A DNA stretch of 64,000 bases. Origin: Tsuneonella aeria. GTDB lineage: Bacteria; Pseudomonadota; Alphaproteobacteria; Sphingomonadales; Sphingomonadaceae. The DNA is taken from the NCBI RefSeq assembly GCF_009827495.1, contig NZ_WTZA01000002.1:558001-622000 (forward strand), read 5' to 3'. How positions within the stretch are numbered: position 1 is the first letter of the stretch; each line of letters opens with the position of its first letter. Positions 23,853 through 32,364 of this stretch are shown one piece after another. Made by a program: the position numbers and the translations under genes. The notes beneath the pieces were generated by a model. The model worked only from the letters and a program-made list of their open reading frames with translations. It made no database searches and was not told where the DNA came from.

Positions 23853-24386
23853 TCAGCGGCAGTCCTCGATCACGCGCGTGACCTCGGGCCAGCTCGGCAG
23901 GTAGAGCGGCGTCATGCCCTGCACCTCGATGCCGAAGCGCCCCTTGGAAAAGGCCATCGCGTCGAGCAGAGGGTCGTTCGCCTGCAGGGTCGCGGCCACC
24001 GCCGGAATAGCGCCGGGCACCGGATTGGCGGTGAGCGTGCGGCCGGTGAATTCCGTGCGCACCTGCATCGGCACGGGGCCGGTGGCGGCACCCGCGCGGT
24101 AGATCGTGATCGTGCGCCGCGCCGGATCGCACGTGAGCGTGAGGCGCGATTCCTGGTTCGCCTCCCCAAACAGCGCGCGCGTGGTGCCGCCGCCGGTGCG
24201 GTAGTACCAGTCGCCGGGCGTCGCGGGGGCGTCCATCCAGTTGGACGGCGGCGGCGCGGGCAGCGGGGATGGCGTCGGCGTGGGCGCGGTGCTGGTCGGC
24301 GGGGCCGGGGTGGGAGCGGGCTTGGGCGCGGTGCAGCACGCCGCCGCGAGGCTGGCCGTCACCACGAATGGGACACGAAAACGCAT
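23853..24386 (-). CDS. lipoprotein of unknown function with Pro/Thr-rich linker
   Basis: A 177-aa protein with a lipobox, SLAAAC, after MRFRVPFVVTA, so likely lipidated and exported. A Pro/Ala/Thr-rich linker (about residues 20-47) leads to a compact C-terminal domain with TLTCDPARRTITIYRAG and a final Cys (VIEDCR) that could form a disulfide with it. No family recognised. Divergent from the tlyA gene, 52 bp away. Confidence 0.75.
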   Translation of the reverse strand: MRFRVPFVVTASLAAACCTAPKPAPTPAPPTSTAPTPTPSPLPAPPPSNWMDAPATPGDWYYRTGGGTTRALFGEANQESRLTLTCDPARRTITIYRAGAATGPVPMQVRTEFTGRTLTANPVPGAIPAVAATLQANDPLLDAMAFSKGRFGIEVQGMTPLYLPSWPEVTRVIEDCR

Positions 24387-24438
24387 GAATTCTCCCGGTT
24401 TCACCTTTGGCCAACGCACGCTAGGCGATGACGGGTCC

Positions 24439-25206
24439 ATGGGAAAGAAGCGCCTCGACCAGTTGCTCGTTGAACGCGGCCTCGCCGAAAGCCGCACGCG
24501 CGCGCAGGCGCTGGTCATGGCGGGGCTGGTTTTCGCAGGGGAAACCAGGCTTTCCAAGAGCGGCCAATCGCTTGCCGAGGACACGCCGCTGGAGGTGCGC
24601 GGGCGCGACCATCCGTGGGTTTCGCGCGGCGGGATCAAGCTCGCCCATGCGCTCGATGCGTTCATGATCGATCCCGCCGGCGCGACGGCCATGGATATCG
24701 GCAGCTCCACCGGCGGTTTCACCGACGTGCTGCTGCAGCGCGGCGCCACGCGCGTTTTCGCGGTGGATTCGGGGACGAACCAGCTGGCCTGGTCGCTGCG
24801 GCAGGATCCGCGGGTCACCGTGCTGGAGCAAACCAGCGCCCGGGTCCTCACCGCGCAGCAGATCGACGCCCCCTGCAGCTGGGTGGTGTGCGATGCGTCC
24901 TTCATCGCCCTTTCCAAGGTGCTGGAGCGCCCGCTTGCGCTCGCCGCGCCCGATTGCCGCCTCGTCGCGCTCATCAAGCCGCAGTTCGAGGTGGGGCGTG
25001 ACGAGGTGGGCAAGGGCGGGGTGGTGCGCGATCCGACGCTCCACGCACGGGTCTGCGCGGAGGTGGAGGCGTGGCTGACGGCCGGGGGCTGGACGGTCGA
25101 CGGGATCGTCCCGAGTCCGATCACCGGGCCGGAAGGCAACGTGGAGTTCCTCATTGCCGCGCGCCGGGGTGCGATTGCGCCCGCCGCGCGGCTCCGCCAA
25201 GAGTAG
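24439..25206 (+). CDS. tlyA: TlyA-family rRNA 2'-O-methyltransferase (hemolysin A family)
   Basis: A 255-aa protein with an N-terminal S4 RNA-binding domain (RLDQLLVERGLAESRTRAQ) and a C-terminal FtsJ-type methyltransferase fold with SAM motif AMDIGSSTGGFTDVLLQRGA. The K-D-K-E residues include Asp in VCDASF, Lys in LIKPQFEVGRDEVGKGG and Glu in GPEGNVEF. Family members methylate ribose 2'-OH in 16S and/or 23S rRNA. ATG 24439 gives the canonical start; a nearby ATG at 24428 is out of frame. Confidence 0.93.
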   Translation: MGKKRLDQLLVERGLAESRTRAQALVMAGLVFAGETRLSKSGQSLAEDTPLEVRGRDHPWVSRGGIKLAHALDAFMIDPAGATAMDIGSSTGGFTDVLLQRGATRVFAVDSGTNQLAWSLRQDPRVTVLEQTSARVLTAQQIDAPCSWVVCDASFIALSKVLERPLALAAPDCRLVALIKPQFEVGRDEVGKGGVVRDPTLHARVCAEVEAWLTAGGWTVDGIVPSPITGPEGNVEFLIAARRGAIAPAARLRQE

Positions 25207-25234
25207 CCGCGGTCGATTCGAACCAGGAGCGTCA

Positions 25235-25789
25235 ATGACCCGACTTGCATCGCGCGGACAATTGCGGACCAGTCTCCTGCGCTGGGCCCTGTTTACCGTT
25301 CCCCTGGTCCTGCTGCTGGGCTTCATATCCGGCCAGGTCGGCGGCGATGCGCGCAGCATGTGGTTCCAGTCGCTGGAAAAGCCGGCGATCTTCCCGCCGC
25401 CGATGTGGTTCGGGATCGTGTGGTCGATCCTCTACGCGATGATGGGCCTGGCACTCGCCATCGTCTGCGCGGCGTGGGGCGCGCGCGGGCGGGTCGCGGC
25501 AATAGCGGCGTTCTGCGTGCAGCTTGCCGTGAACCTTGCGTGGTCGCCGGTCTTCTTCGGCCTGCACGATATCCGATCTGCGCTGGCCGTGATCGTGGTG
25601 CTGGACGTGCTGGTGCTGATCACGATCGTGCTGTTCTGGCGCGTACGCCGCTGGGCAGCCCTGTTGCTGCTGCCCTATCTTGCCTGGATCGGCTTTGCGA
25701 CCGTGCTCAATTACGAATTCCTGCGGCTGAACCCGCATGGCGGGATCGAGGCGCCGGTGAACGGCGCGGTGCAGCGTTACGAATTCTGA
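25235..25789 (+). CDS. tspO: TspO/MBR-family tryptophan-rich sensory protein
   Basis: A 184-aa five-helix membrane protein. The family loop is visible as SLEKPAIFPPPMWFGIVWSI, followed by aromatic-rich helices ending near LLPYLAWIGFATVLNYEFLR. TspO binds tetrapyrroles and has been linked to porphyrin handling and oxidative stress in alphaproteobacteria. CAGGAG precedes ATG 25235. An N-terminal extension of about 30 residues is longer than in compact members. Confidence 0.9.
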   Translation: MTRLASRGQLRTSLLRWALFTVPLVLLLGFISGQVGGDARSMWFQSLEKPAIFPPPMWFGIVWSILYAMMGLALAIVCAAWGARGRVAAIAAFCVQLAVNLAWSPVFFGLHDIRSALAVIVVLDVLVLITIVLFWRVRRWAALLLLPYLAWIGFATVLNYEFLRLNPHGGIEAPVNGAVQRYEF

Positions 25790-25816
25790 CTTGCCGGGCG
25801 CCTCCCCGGTGGCCAC

Positions 25817-26092
25817 ATGAGCGACATGCAAAGCGAAAACCCCCTGATCGCCGATTTCGTGAAGCTCGCCAACGCGGCGGCGGGCACGTTCGCGGGCATG
25901 ACCCGCGAAGCGCGGGAAGGCGCGCGCGAGCGGATCAAGGCGACTGTCGGCGGGCTGGACTTCGTGAGCCGCGAGGAATTCGACGCGGTCAAGGACATGG
26001 CCTCGCGTGCGCGAGAAGACAGCGAGCGCTTGGCGGCCCGGGTCGCCGCTCTGGAGGCGAAGCTCGCGTCAGGGGGCAACCCCGCCGTCTGA
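25817..26092 (+). CDS. UbiK/BMFP-family accessory protein
   Basis: A 91-aa protein with an amphipathic N-terminal half (LIADFVKLANAAAGTFAGMT) and a C-terminal coiled coil (REDSERLAARVAALEAKLA), the two-part layout of the BMFP/YqiC family. In Proteobacteria UbiK supports ubiquinone synthesis by helping the Ubi complex at membranes. The middle motif FVSREEFDAVKDMA is characteristic. Confidence 0.82.
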   Translation: MSDMQSENPLIADFVKLANAAAGTFAGMTREAREGARERIKATVGGLDFVSREEFDAVKDMASRAREDSERLAARVAALEAKLASGGNPAV

Positions 26093-26158
26093 TTGCCTTT
26101 TGGCAAGCGTGGAACGACCCGTCCCATCTGCCGGTTGATTCGGCAGGAGGCCCGTTTC

Positions 26159-26470
26159 ATTTTTACCCAGCTTAACCCGCCGATCCCGCTTCATGTCCTC
26201 GACAAGGGCGACGGCCTGGCAATCGGGCTGATCGATTACGGCCCCGAGCACAACCTGATCTGGATCACCGCGATCGACGCGACGGGCGAGATCTGGTGCG
26301 CGCCCAATCCCAAGGTGCGAATGCAGGCGAACTGGAGCATGGGCCGTGGCAAGAGCGAAGCCGTCGAGGCTTCGCGCCGCCGCATGGCGTCAACGAAAAC
26401 GGGGCTGGGGGTGGATCCGGCGAGCGAACCGTGCACCGGCTGCGCCGAGGGTTTGACGGTCCGCGGCTAA
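26159..26470 (+). CDS. conserved-looking small protein with apparent ATT start codon
   Basis: The frame is open from a TTG at 26093 directly after the previous stop, but the protein-like part begins at [14 protein letters not shown] strong GGAGG (26146-26150) sits 8 bases before ATT at 26159, which encodes the residue just ahead of FTQLNPP. ATT is a known but rare initiator. The 103-aa product has [18 protein letters not shown] and [19 protein letters not shown] and a CTGC pair near the end. Function unknown. Its TAA overlaps the convergent recF stop. Confidence 0.6.
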   Translation: MFTQLNPPIPLHVLDKGDGLAIGLIDYGPEHNLIWITAIDATGEIWCAPNPKVRMQANWSMGRGKSEAVEASRRRMASTKTGLGVDPASEPCTGCAEGLTVRG

Positions 26471-27534
26471 GCCCGGCGGGCAGCGCCCGCTTCCAGTTCC
26501 CAGACCGCGGCGGAATCCGCGACAGGCGCGAACGGCGCGCGTTCCGTGCCGGTAAGCCAGACCTGGGTTCCGCCCGCGGCCAACCTTTCGAACAGCGCCG
26601 CCCGGCGAACCGGATCGAGATGGGCGGCGACTTCGTCCAGCAGCAGCACGCCGGTCCGGCCATGCGCGGCGAGCTCTGCGTGGGCCAGCGTGATCGCGAT
26701 CAGCAGCGCCTTCTGCTCGCCGGTGGAGCACCGCCCTGCCGCTTGCGCCGTGCCGGCCATCGTCACGACGAGATCGGCCCGGTGCGGCCCTTCCAGCGTC
26801 CGCCCGGCCCCCCTATCGCGGGCGCGGTTCGCTCGCCACGCGCCCGCATCGGCTGCGCCGCCGCTCTCCAGCGCCAGCAGCGGCCGGGCGAAAGGCTGGT
26901 CGGGCAGGGCGGCCAGCCGGTCGTTCAGCGCGTCGACGAGATCACCGCGCCCCCCGGCCAGCGCGGCGCCGGCTTCGGCCATCTGCGCCTCCACCCCGTC
27001 GAGCCAAAGGGGATCGGGAGAGGTCTCGCCCGCCAGCAGCCGGTTGCGTTCGCGCAAGGCCGCTTCGTAGCGCGCGGCGTGGCGGGCGTGGCCTGCGTCC
27101 CGCGCCACCGCCATGCGGTCGATCCACCGCCGCCGTGCCCCGGCGCTGCCGGTGAACAGCCCGTCCATGGCGGGCGTCAGCCAGGATATCGCCAGCCATT
27201 CGCCCAGTCCGATGGCGCTGGCCTCCGCGCCATTGATCCGCACCGTCCGCCGGGTGGGCCGTGCGGGATCGACCTGGGTGCCGATGCGCACCGCCTCGTC
27301 CGCGCCGGTCAGCGACGCGCCGACCGCGAAGCCGCCGTCCCCGGCCTGCGCGGCGATCTCGGGCAGGGCCGCGCGGCGCAGCCCCCGCCCGGGCGCGAGC
27401 AGGGACAACGCCTCCAATACGTTGGTCTTGCCCGCGCCGTTGTGGCCCACCAGCAGGTTGAACTGCCCGGTCCCTTCGAGAACCGTCGCCATATGGTTGC
27501 GGAAGCGGGAAAGGGAGATGCGGTCGAGCGCCAT
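26467..27534 (-). CDS. recF: DNA replication and repair protein RecF
   Basis: A 355-aa SMC-like ATPase that loads RecA at gaps. It begins [12 protein letters not shown], has Walker [15 protein letters not shown] at about residue 30, the ABC signature region [13 protein letters not shown] and Walker [13 protein letters not shown]. Length is normal. It is not next to dnaA/dnaN here, unlike in many bacteria. Confidence 0.96.
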   Translation of the reverse strand: MALDRISLSRFRNHMATVLEGTGQFNLLVGHNGAGKTNVLEALSLLAPGRGLRRAALPEIAAQAGDGGFAVGASLTGADEAVRIGTQVDPARPTRRTVRINGAEASAIGLGEWLAISWLTPAMDGLFTGSAGARRRWIDRMAVARDAGHARHAARYEAALRERNRLLAGETSPDPLWLDGVEAQMAEAGAALAGGRGDLVDALNDRLAALPDQPFARPLLALESGGAADAGAWRANRARDRGAGRTLEGPHRADLVVTMAGTAQAAGRCSTGEQKALLIAITLAHAELAAHGRTGVLLLDEVAAHLDPVRRAALFERLAAGGTQVWLTGTERAPFAPVADSAAVWELEAGAARRA

Positions 27535-27700
27535 GCGGAATGCGGATTAGCGCCGGCCGGGCGGGGTGGCCAGCGCGCAGTTCCGCAGGCCGGAAACGCG
27601 ATCCCAAATAGTGGCGAAATTTCCCGAAGCTGAGCAATCGGTTAATCTCGCATCCACGTTGGGCTTTCCGAAAATGGCTGAATTCCGCGGTTTTCGCGAA

Positions 27701-27717
27701 TTGGCACGGCCATTGCA
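27701..27717 (+). promoter_or_regulatory. sigma-54 promoter of the pspC unit
   Basis: TTGGCACGGCCATTGCA matches the RpoN consensus (TGGCACG-N4-TTGC): GG at 27703-27704 and GC at 27715-27716 with the required 10-base spacing. The start of transcription would fall near 27728, about 47 bases before the first ATG at 27775. Sigma-54 control is established for phage shock (psp) genes in other Proteobacteria, which fits the downstream pspC. A possible enhancer dyad lies around 27680-27702. Confidence 0.85.
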
Positions 27718-27774
27718 AACATGTCTGCATCCGCCGGATGGTCCGCCGGACAATAGCTTGGACAAGGAGTTTTC

Positions 27775-27900
27775 ATGATGCAGGCCCTCCACAATAAGAT
27801 CGCCGCCGCGGTCTTCTCGCTCGCCTTCAGCCTGGTGATGTTCGCCACCGCGATCGCCCCCGCCAACCAGGGCGTCCTGCTTCCCGGCGTCGTCGCATGA
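27775..27900 (+). CDS. 41-aa membrane peptide preceding pspC
   Basis: Starts at ATG 27775 (or the adjacent ATG 27778) after AAGGAG, and encodes one hydrophobic helix (IAAAVFSLAFSLVMFATAIA) with a short exported or cytosolic tail. Its TGA overlaps the pspC ATG in an ATGA arrangement. It sits directly behind the sigma-54 promoter, so it is the first product of the unit. It holds the place of PspB but shows no clear PspB sequence features; its role in envelope stress is inference. Confidence 0.7.
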   Translation: MMQALHNKIAAAVFSLAFSLVMFATAIAPANQGVLLPGVVA

Positions 27901-28115
27901 GCGCGCTGGAACGCGAACGCCCCCCGGTCAGCCCGGTCGAGCAGGGATTTCGGCTCGACCGGCAGAACGCGAAGATCTCGGGCGTCTGCGCCGGGATTGC
28001 ACGCTGGGCCGGCATCGACCCGATGATCGTGCGGGTCGCCTTTGTCGCCGGCACGCTGCTCGGCCTGGGATCGCTGATCCTGGTTTACCTGGCGATCGCC
28101 CTGATCGCCGACTGA
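27897..28115 (+). CDS. pspC: PspC-domain envelope stress protein
   Basis: A 72-aa protein with the PspC domain: FRLDRQNAKISGVCAGIARW then a membrane segment VRVAFVAGTLLGLGSLILVYLAIAL. This is shorter than E. coli PspC (about 119 aa). PspC senses envelope damage and binds PspA in the phage shock response. Coupled to the upstream 41-aa peptide. No pspA or pspF is visible in this window. Confidence 0.88.
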   Translation: MSALERERPPVSPVEQGFRLDRQNAKISGVCAGIARWAGIDPMIVRVAFVAGTLLGLGSLILVYLAIALIAD

Positions 28116-28149
28116 GAGGGCGCGGGGGAGACCTTGCGCCCTTTCCCCT

Positions 28150-28932
28150 TCACATCGCGCTGATGCCGCCGTCCAGCTTCAGCTCGGCGCCGGTCATGAA
28201 GCTGCTCTCGTCACTGGCGAGGAACAGCACGCCATCGGCGATCTCGCGCGGTTCGCCCACGCGCTTCAGCGGGATCTGCCGCGCCAGTTTATCCATGATC
28301 ACGCTCTTCTCGCGCCCGCTGCCCGCCGCGATGCCATCGAGGATCGGGGTATCGACAAAAGTCGGATGAACAGAGTTGCAGCGGATGTTCCAGCCCATCT
28401 TGGCGCAATGCAGTGCGATCGATTTCGACAGCATCCACACCGCCGCCTTGCTGGCGTTGTAACCCGGCATCGTGTCGCTGGCGATCAGGCCGGCGATGGA
28501 GCTGATGTTGACGATGGAGCCGGGCTGGTGATCCTTCATCAGCGGCAGTGCCTTCTGGCAACCGAGGAATACGGAATCCACGTTGATCGCGAACCCCCGG
28601 CGCCATTCTTCCAGCGTGCACGTCTCAATGTTCCCGCGCACGCCGACGCCGGCGTTGTTGACCAGCACCGACAGGCCGCCCAGCACGTCGCCGGCAAGGG
28701 CGATCGCCGCGTCCCAGTCTTCCGCGCTGGTGACATCGTGCCGCATGGAGAAAGCGGTGCCGGCCCCCCGCTCCGCGTTGATCGCCGCCGCCGTCGCCTC
28801 GGCCCCCTCGCCGTTGATATCGGTGCACAGGACCCGCGCGCCTTCCCGCGCCAGGACTTCGCAATGCGCGGCGCCAAGGCCCTGGGCCGCGCCGGTCACC
28901 AGCGCCAGCTTGCCCGCAACCCGTCCCGCCAT
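28150..28932 (-). CDS. short-chain dehydrogenase/reductase
   Basis: A 260-aa classical SDR. The NAD(P) motif TGAAQGLGAAH starts at about residue 14, NNAGVGVRGN follows, and the catalytic Ser-Tyr-Lys lie in NISSIAGLIA and YNASKAAV. Asp in LCTDINGEG at the end of beta-2 favours NAD(H). The C-terminus ends in FMTGAELKLDGGISAM, typical of the family. Substrate not readable. Probably transcribed ahead of the Nudix gene's downstream neighbours but with a 13-bp gap to it. Confidence 0.9.
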   Translation of the reverse strand: MAGRVAGKLALVTGAAQGLGAAHCEVLAREGARVLCTDINGEGAEATAAAINAERGAGTAFSMRHDVTSAEDWDAAIALAGDVLGGLSVLVNNAGVGVRGNIETCTLEEWRRGFAINVDSVFLGCQKALPLMKDHQPGSIVNISSIAGLIASDTMPGYNASKAAVWMLSKSIALHCAKMGWNIRCNSVHPTFVDTPILDGIAAGSGREKSVIMDKLARQIPLKRVGEPREIADGVLFLASDESSFMTGAELKLDGGISAM

Positions 28933-28945
28933 CGCAATTCTCCCG

Positions 28946-29470
28946 TCAGGCCAGGGCTGTCAGCAGCAGCCCCATTATGCGCACGTCGATCCCGACGCCG
29001 GCCTTGCGGCGGTCTTCAACGAAATCCGCAAGCTCGGCAAGGGGGACGCGGTGCACGGTGATGTCCTCGCCCTCCGTGCCGCCGCCGGGGCCGGTGCGGG
29101 TGAGTTCGCTCGCGCAGACGAGGGTGAAATGTTCGCTGACCATGCCGGGCGAGCTGTAATATTCGCCCGCGATGGAAAGCGATGCGGCGCGCCAGCCGGT
29201 CTCCTCCTCCAGTTCGCGCGCCGCGGCCGCCAGCACGTCTTCACCGGCGGTGTCGTCGAGATCGCCGACCAGCCCGGCGGGAAGCTCCAGGCAGGGCTTG
29301 CCGAGCGGGACGCGGTACTGCTCGACCAGCAGGATATGGCCATCGTCTATCGCCAGGATCGCGGCCGCGCGGATGCCGCGGGCGCGCCCGACGTATTCCC
29401 ACCGGCCTTTCTGCTTCACGGTGATGAAGCGGCCCTGCCAGACGATATGTTCCGGCGCGTCCTGGTCCAT
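28946..29470 (-). CDS. Nudix hydrolase, ADP-ribose pyrophosphatase-like
   Basis: A 174-aa Nudix protein. The Nudix box is visible as GEDVLAAAARELEEETGW with the REXXEEXG core, after the substrate-side motif VEQYRVPLGKPCLELPAGLV, which is characteristic of ADP-sugar pyrophosphatases. It would clear ADP-ribose or related nucleotides. Lies 13 bp upstream (in transcription after) the SDR gene's start region on the same strand. Confidence 0.88.
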   Translation of the reverse strand: MDQDAPEHIVWQGRFITVKQKGRWEYVGRARGIRAAAILAIDDGHILLVEQYRVPLGKPCLELPAGLVGDLDDTAGEDVLAAAARELEEETGWRAASLSIAGEYYSSPGMVSEHFTLVCASELTRTGPGGGTEGEDITVHRVPLAELADFVEDRRKAGVGIDVRIMGLLLTALA

Positions 29471-29517
29471 GGGGGCTTTTCCTTTGAGCGGTGACGGCGC
29501 CGCGCCATCGCCGACGA

Positions 29518-30192
29518 TCAGACTTCTATCAGACGGTCGGGCAGTTCGTTCACGTCATCGTCGCTGCGGGGGAAGTGTTCGGCCAGCACGTGGCCGACGT
29601 CGCTGGCCCCGGCGATCAGCCCTTCGGCGATGCGGCCTTCGCGGATGTGGGACAGCATGTCGGCCATTGCCCCGCCCCATACCTCGGCAGGTACTTTCGA
29701 AGCGATCGCTTCGTCCGCGACGATCTCCGCGCGGTGTTCGCGCATGGAAAGATACAGCAGCACGCCGGTGCGCCCGTGAGTCCGGCGCTCCGCCCCCACC
29801 TTGAACTTGCGCACCGCGGCCTCGCGCACCCGGGCCTTCTTCACCGGGCCGGGGATCAGCGCGAAGCGGAGCGGCTGCCAGAACTGGATCGCCCATACCG
29901 CCAGGAATTTCAGGATCACTATCGCCAGCGCCAGCGACAGCACCGCCTGCGGATGCCACTGGTGGTTCCACCCGCCCAGCACGCGGTCCACGATACCCAG
30001 GAAGAAATCGGGAAACAGCGTCAGGACCGCGAGCGCCGTGGTCGCCGCTGCGATCGCCCAGCCAAGCTGGATATCGCTGTATCCGTCCGACCGGTCGGCC
30101 AGGACGGTCACGATCTCGCCCGCGGTATGTTCTTCGGCCGCGGCGACCGCCGCGGAAATCCGCGCGTGCTGAGCCTCGTTCAGATATGCCAT
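29518..30192 (-). CDS. TPM-domain membrane protein
   Basis: A 224-aa protein with a TPM domain split around two membrane helices (LGWAIAAATTALAVLTLFPD and AVLSLALAIVILKFLAVW). The [24 protein letters not shown] segment is the conserved core. TPM-domain proteins are implicated in photosystem II repair in plants and, in bacteria, are found with LemA. Start at MAYLNEAQ (30192), 13 bp after the neighbouring TPM gene. Part of a LemA-TPM-TPM unit. Confidence 0.85.
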   Translation of the reverse strand: MAYLNEAQHARISAAVAAAEEHTAGEIVTVLADRSDGYSDIQLGWAIAAATTALAVLTLFPDFFLGIVDRVLGGWNHQWHPQAVLSLALAIVILKFLAVWAIQFWQPLRFALIPGPVKKARVREAAVRKFKVGAERRTHGRTGVLLYLSMREHRAEIVADEAIASKVPAEVWGGAMADMLSHIREGRIAEGLIAGASDVGHVLAEHFPRSDDDVNELPDRLIEV

Positions 30193-30205
30193 CAGGCGCC
30201 CCTGC

Positions 30206-31036
30206 CTACCATCCGCCGGATGCGCCGCCGCCGCCGAAGCTGCCGCCGCCGCCGGAGAACCCGCCGCCGCCGAAACCGCCGCCTCCGCCAAAGCCGCCGC
30301 CCCAGCCGCTGTTGCCCGATGCGCCGCGCGCGATCGCCTTGCCCGCTTCCCACAGGATGATGTCGCCGACCACGTTGCCGGTGACGGTGCCGTTGTACCG
30401 CTTGCCCCGGCGGGCCCCGCGAAACAGCGGCAGGATGAAGAACAGGAACAGGAAGCCGATCCAGATCAGGCCGCCGATGGGAAAGCCGCCATCGCGCTCG
30501 CTCGCCCGGGCTTCGGCCCGCTGCGCGACTTGCGCGGCTTCCTCTGCAGGCAATTCGAGCTGTTTTATTATCGCATCGGCCCCGTCAAGAATTCCTTTTG
30601 ACATGTTTCCGTCACGGAAGCGGGGCAGGATCGTGTTCTGGACGATCAGCGTGGAATAGCCATCGGTCAGCACCGGCTCCAACCCGTAACCGACCTCGAT
30701 CCGCACCTTGCGATCGTTGGGCGCGACCAGGAGGATCACGCCGTCGTTGCGCTGTTCGTCGCCGATCCCCCACTCGCGCCCCAGGCGGTAACCATAGTCG
30801 GCGATGTCGTAACCTTCGAGGCTGGGCACCGTCGCGACCACGAACTGCCGGTCGGTGCGCGCTTCGAATTGCGCGAGCTTGGCGTCGAGCGCGGCCTCCT
30901 CCGCGGGCGGCAGGATGTTCGCGGCGTCGGTCACCCGCCCGGCCAGCGCCGGGAACGTCTGCGCCGTGGCTGGCGACGCCATCAGCATCGCCAGCCACGC
31001 GAAACAGAGCGCAAGCGCGCGCACGCTTCGGCTCAA
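30206..31036 (-). CDS. YgcG/TPM-domain exported membrane protein with Gly-rich tail
   Basis: A 276-aa protein with signal peptide (ends SPATAQ), an extracytoplasmic TPM domain (residues about 30-150, with RNDGVILLVAPNDRKVRIEVGYG) and a C-terminal membrane helix (IWIGFLFLFFILPLF). The last 40 residues are a Gly/Ser/Phe repeat tail, common in YgcG relatives. ATGA overlap with lemA. Role unproven; the LemA partnership suggests envelope quality control. Confidence 0.9.
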   Translation of the reverse strand: MSRSVRALALCFAWLAMLMASPATAQTFPALAGRVTDAANILPPAEEAALDAKLAQFEARTDRQFVVATVPSLEGYDIADYGYRLGREWGIGDEQRNDGVILLVAPNDRKVRIEVGYGLEPVLTDGYSTLIVQNTILPRFRDGNMSKGILDGADAIIKQLELPAEEAAQVAQRAEARASERDGGFPIGGLIWIGFLFLFFILPLFRGARRGKRYNGTVTGNVVGDIILWEAGKAIARGASGNSGWGGGFGGGGGFGGGGFSGGGGSFGGGGASGGW

Positions 31037-31710
31037 TTATTGACGGCGGTGGCCGTCGGCGCAGGCGCCGTATTGTCATTGGCACCGGCGGCCGGACGAG
31101 TAGCCGATCCGTTCGGCGTCATGTCGAGCGTGGGGGCGACTTCCGCACCGGGAGTCGTCGCCTGGTAGGGCACGATCGGTTTCGCACCATAGATCACGTT
31201 CGCGCCGATCGCGCTCGGGAACGTGCGGATCTCGGTGTTATAGTCGCGCACCGCCTCGTTATAGTCGCGGATCGCGATGCGGACCTTGTTCTCGGTCCCT
31301 TCCAGCTGGCCCTGGAGCATCTGGTAATTGGTGATCGACTTCAGTTCGGGATAGGCTTCGAAGTTGGCGAGCAGGCGACCGAGGCCGCTGCTGAGCTGCG
31401 CCTGCGCCTGCTGGAATTCGGCCATCTTGGCAGGATCGGTCAGATCGTCGCCGCTTATCTGGACGCTGGTGGCGCGGGCACGCGCCTCGATCACGTCGGT
31501 CAGGATGCCGCGCTCCTGCTCGGCCGCGCCGCGCGCGACTTCGGCGAGGTTGGGGACGAGGTTGGCGCGTTCCTGGAAGGCGGCCTCCACGTCGGCCCAG
31601 CGAGCCTTGGCGGTTTCTTCCTTGGTCGGGATCGAGTTGATCCCGCACGATGCGAGGCCGGCGGCGGCGAGCACGACGATCGCGGCGCGGCGGATGGCGT
31701 TGAAGGTCAT
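31033..31710 (-). CDS. LemA-family lipoprotein
   Basis: A 225-aa LemA protein with a lipobox, GLASC, after MTFNAIRRAAIVVLAAA. The long helical core includes RWADVEAAFQERANLVPNLA and NYQMLQGQLEGTENKVRIA, the LemA signature. A disordered Thr/Ala/Pro-rich tail replaces any further domain. Start at MTFNAIRR (31710); an earlier in-frame ATG would add a non-signal-like segment. First gene of the LemA-TPM-TPM unit. Confidence 0.92.
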   Translation of the reverse strand: MTFNAIRRAAIVVLAAAGLASCGINSIPTKEETAKARWADVEAAFQERANLVPNLAEVARGAAEQERGILTDVIEARARATSVQISGDDLTDPAKMAEFQQAQAQLSSGLGRLLANFEAYPELKSITNYQMLQGQLEGTENKVRIAIRDYNEAVRDYNTEIRTFPSAIGANVIYGAKPIVPYQATTPGAEVAPTLDMTPNGSATRPAAGANDNTAPAPTATAVNN

Positions 31711-31866
31711 CTTTTTCCGGTAACCCTTTGTGCAAGTCGCCGGAAGACCCGGCCTGTGTTGCCGGTCTAGCACACCCTAGCCGGGGTTCAAGGCGAATGG
31801 ACGATTGACGCGCGCATCTTCCGGAAAGAAAACATGAGCCGGGTCGCTGAACATGAAGGGCAGTCT

Positions 31867-32292
31867 ATGCTTGCAGAATTCAGGGAATTCATCGCGCGGG
31901 GCAACGTGCTCGATCTCGCCGTTGCGGTGGTCATCGGCGCCGCGTTCGGCAGCATCGTCACTTCGCTGACAGAAGACGTCATCATGCCCGTTATCGGCGC
32001 GGTGTTCGGTGGGCTCGACTTTGCGAACTACTTCATCCGGCTGGGCCCGATTCCGGCGGACTTCTCCGGAGACCCGACAAGCTATGCCGCGCTGAAGGCG
32101 GCGGGCGTGGCCATGATCGGATACGGCCAGTTCGTGACTGCCGCGGTCAACTTCCTGATCATCGCCTTCATCATCTTCCTGATCGTGAAGGCCGCCAACA
32201 AGGCGATGCGCAGGCAGCCCGATGCGCCCGCGGGACCGACCGAAGTCGAGCTCCTGGCCGAAATCCGCGACGAGCTTCGCCGTCGCACCTGA
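31867..32292 (+). CDS. mscL: large-conductance mechanosensitive channel
   Basis: A 141-aa MscL that opens under hypo-osmotic tension. It starts MLAEFREFIARGNVLDLAVAV, has TM1 VVIGAAFGSIVTSL, a periplasmic loop and TM2 FVTAAVNFLIIAFIIFLIV, then a charged C-terminal helix. The ATG at 31867 fits the family start and is preceded by GAAGGG; an upstream in-frame ATG at 31834 would add 11 residues. Confidence 0.95.
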   Translation: MLAEFREFIARGNVLDLAVAVVIGAAFGSIVTSLTEDVIMPVIGAVFGGLDFANYFIRLGPIPADFSGDPTSYAALKAAGVAMIGYGQFVTAAVNFLIIAFIIFLIVKAANKAMRRQPDAPAGPTEVELLAEIRDELRRRT

Positions 32293-32364
32293 AGGGGGTG
32301 GCCCCGGCCGTTGCCGAAGTCACTTCACATTCATGCGGCAATGCCTATATCGGGCGTTGCCGGC

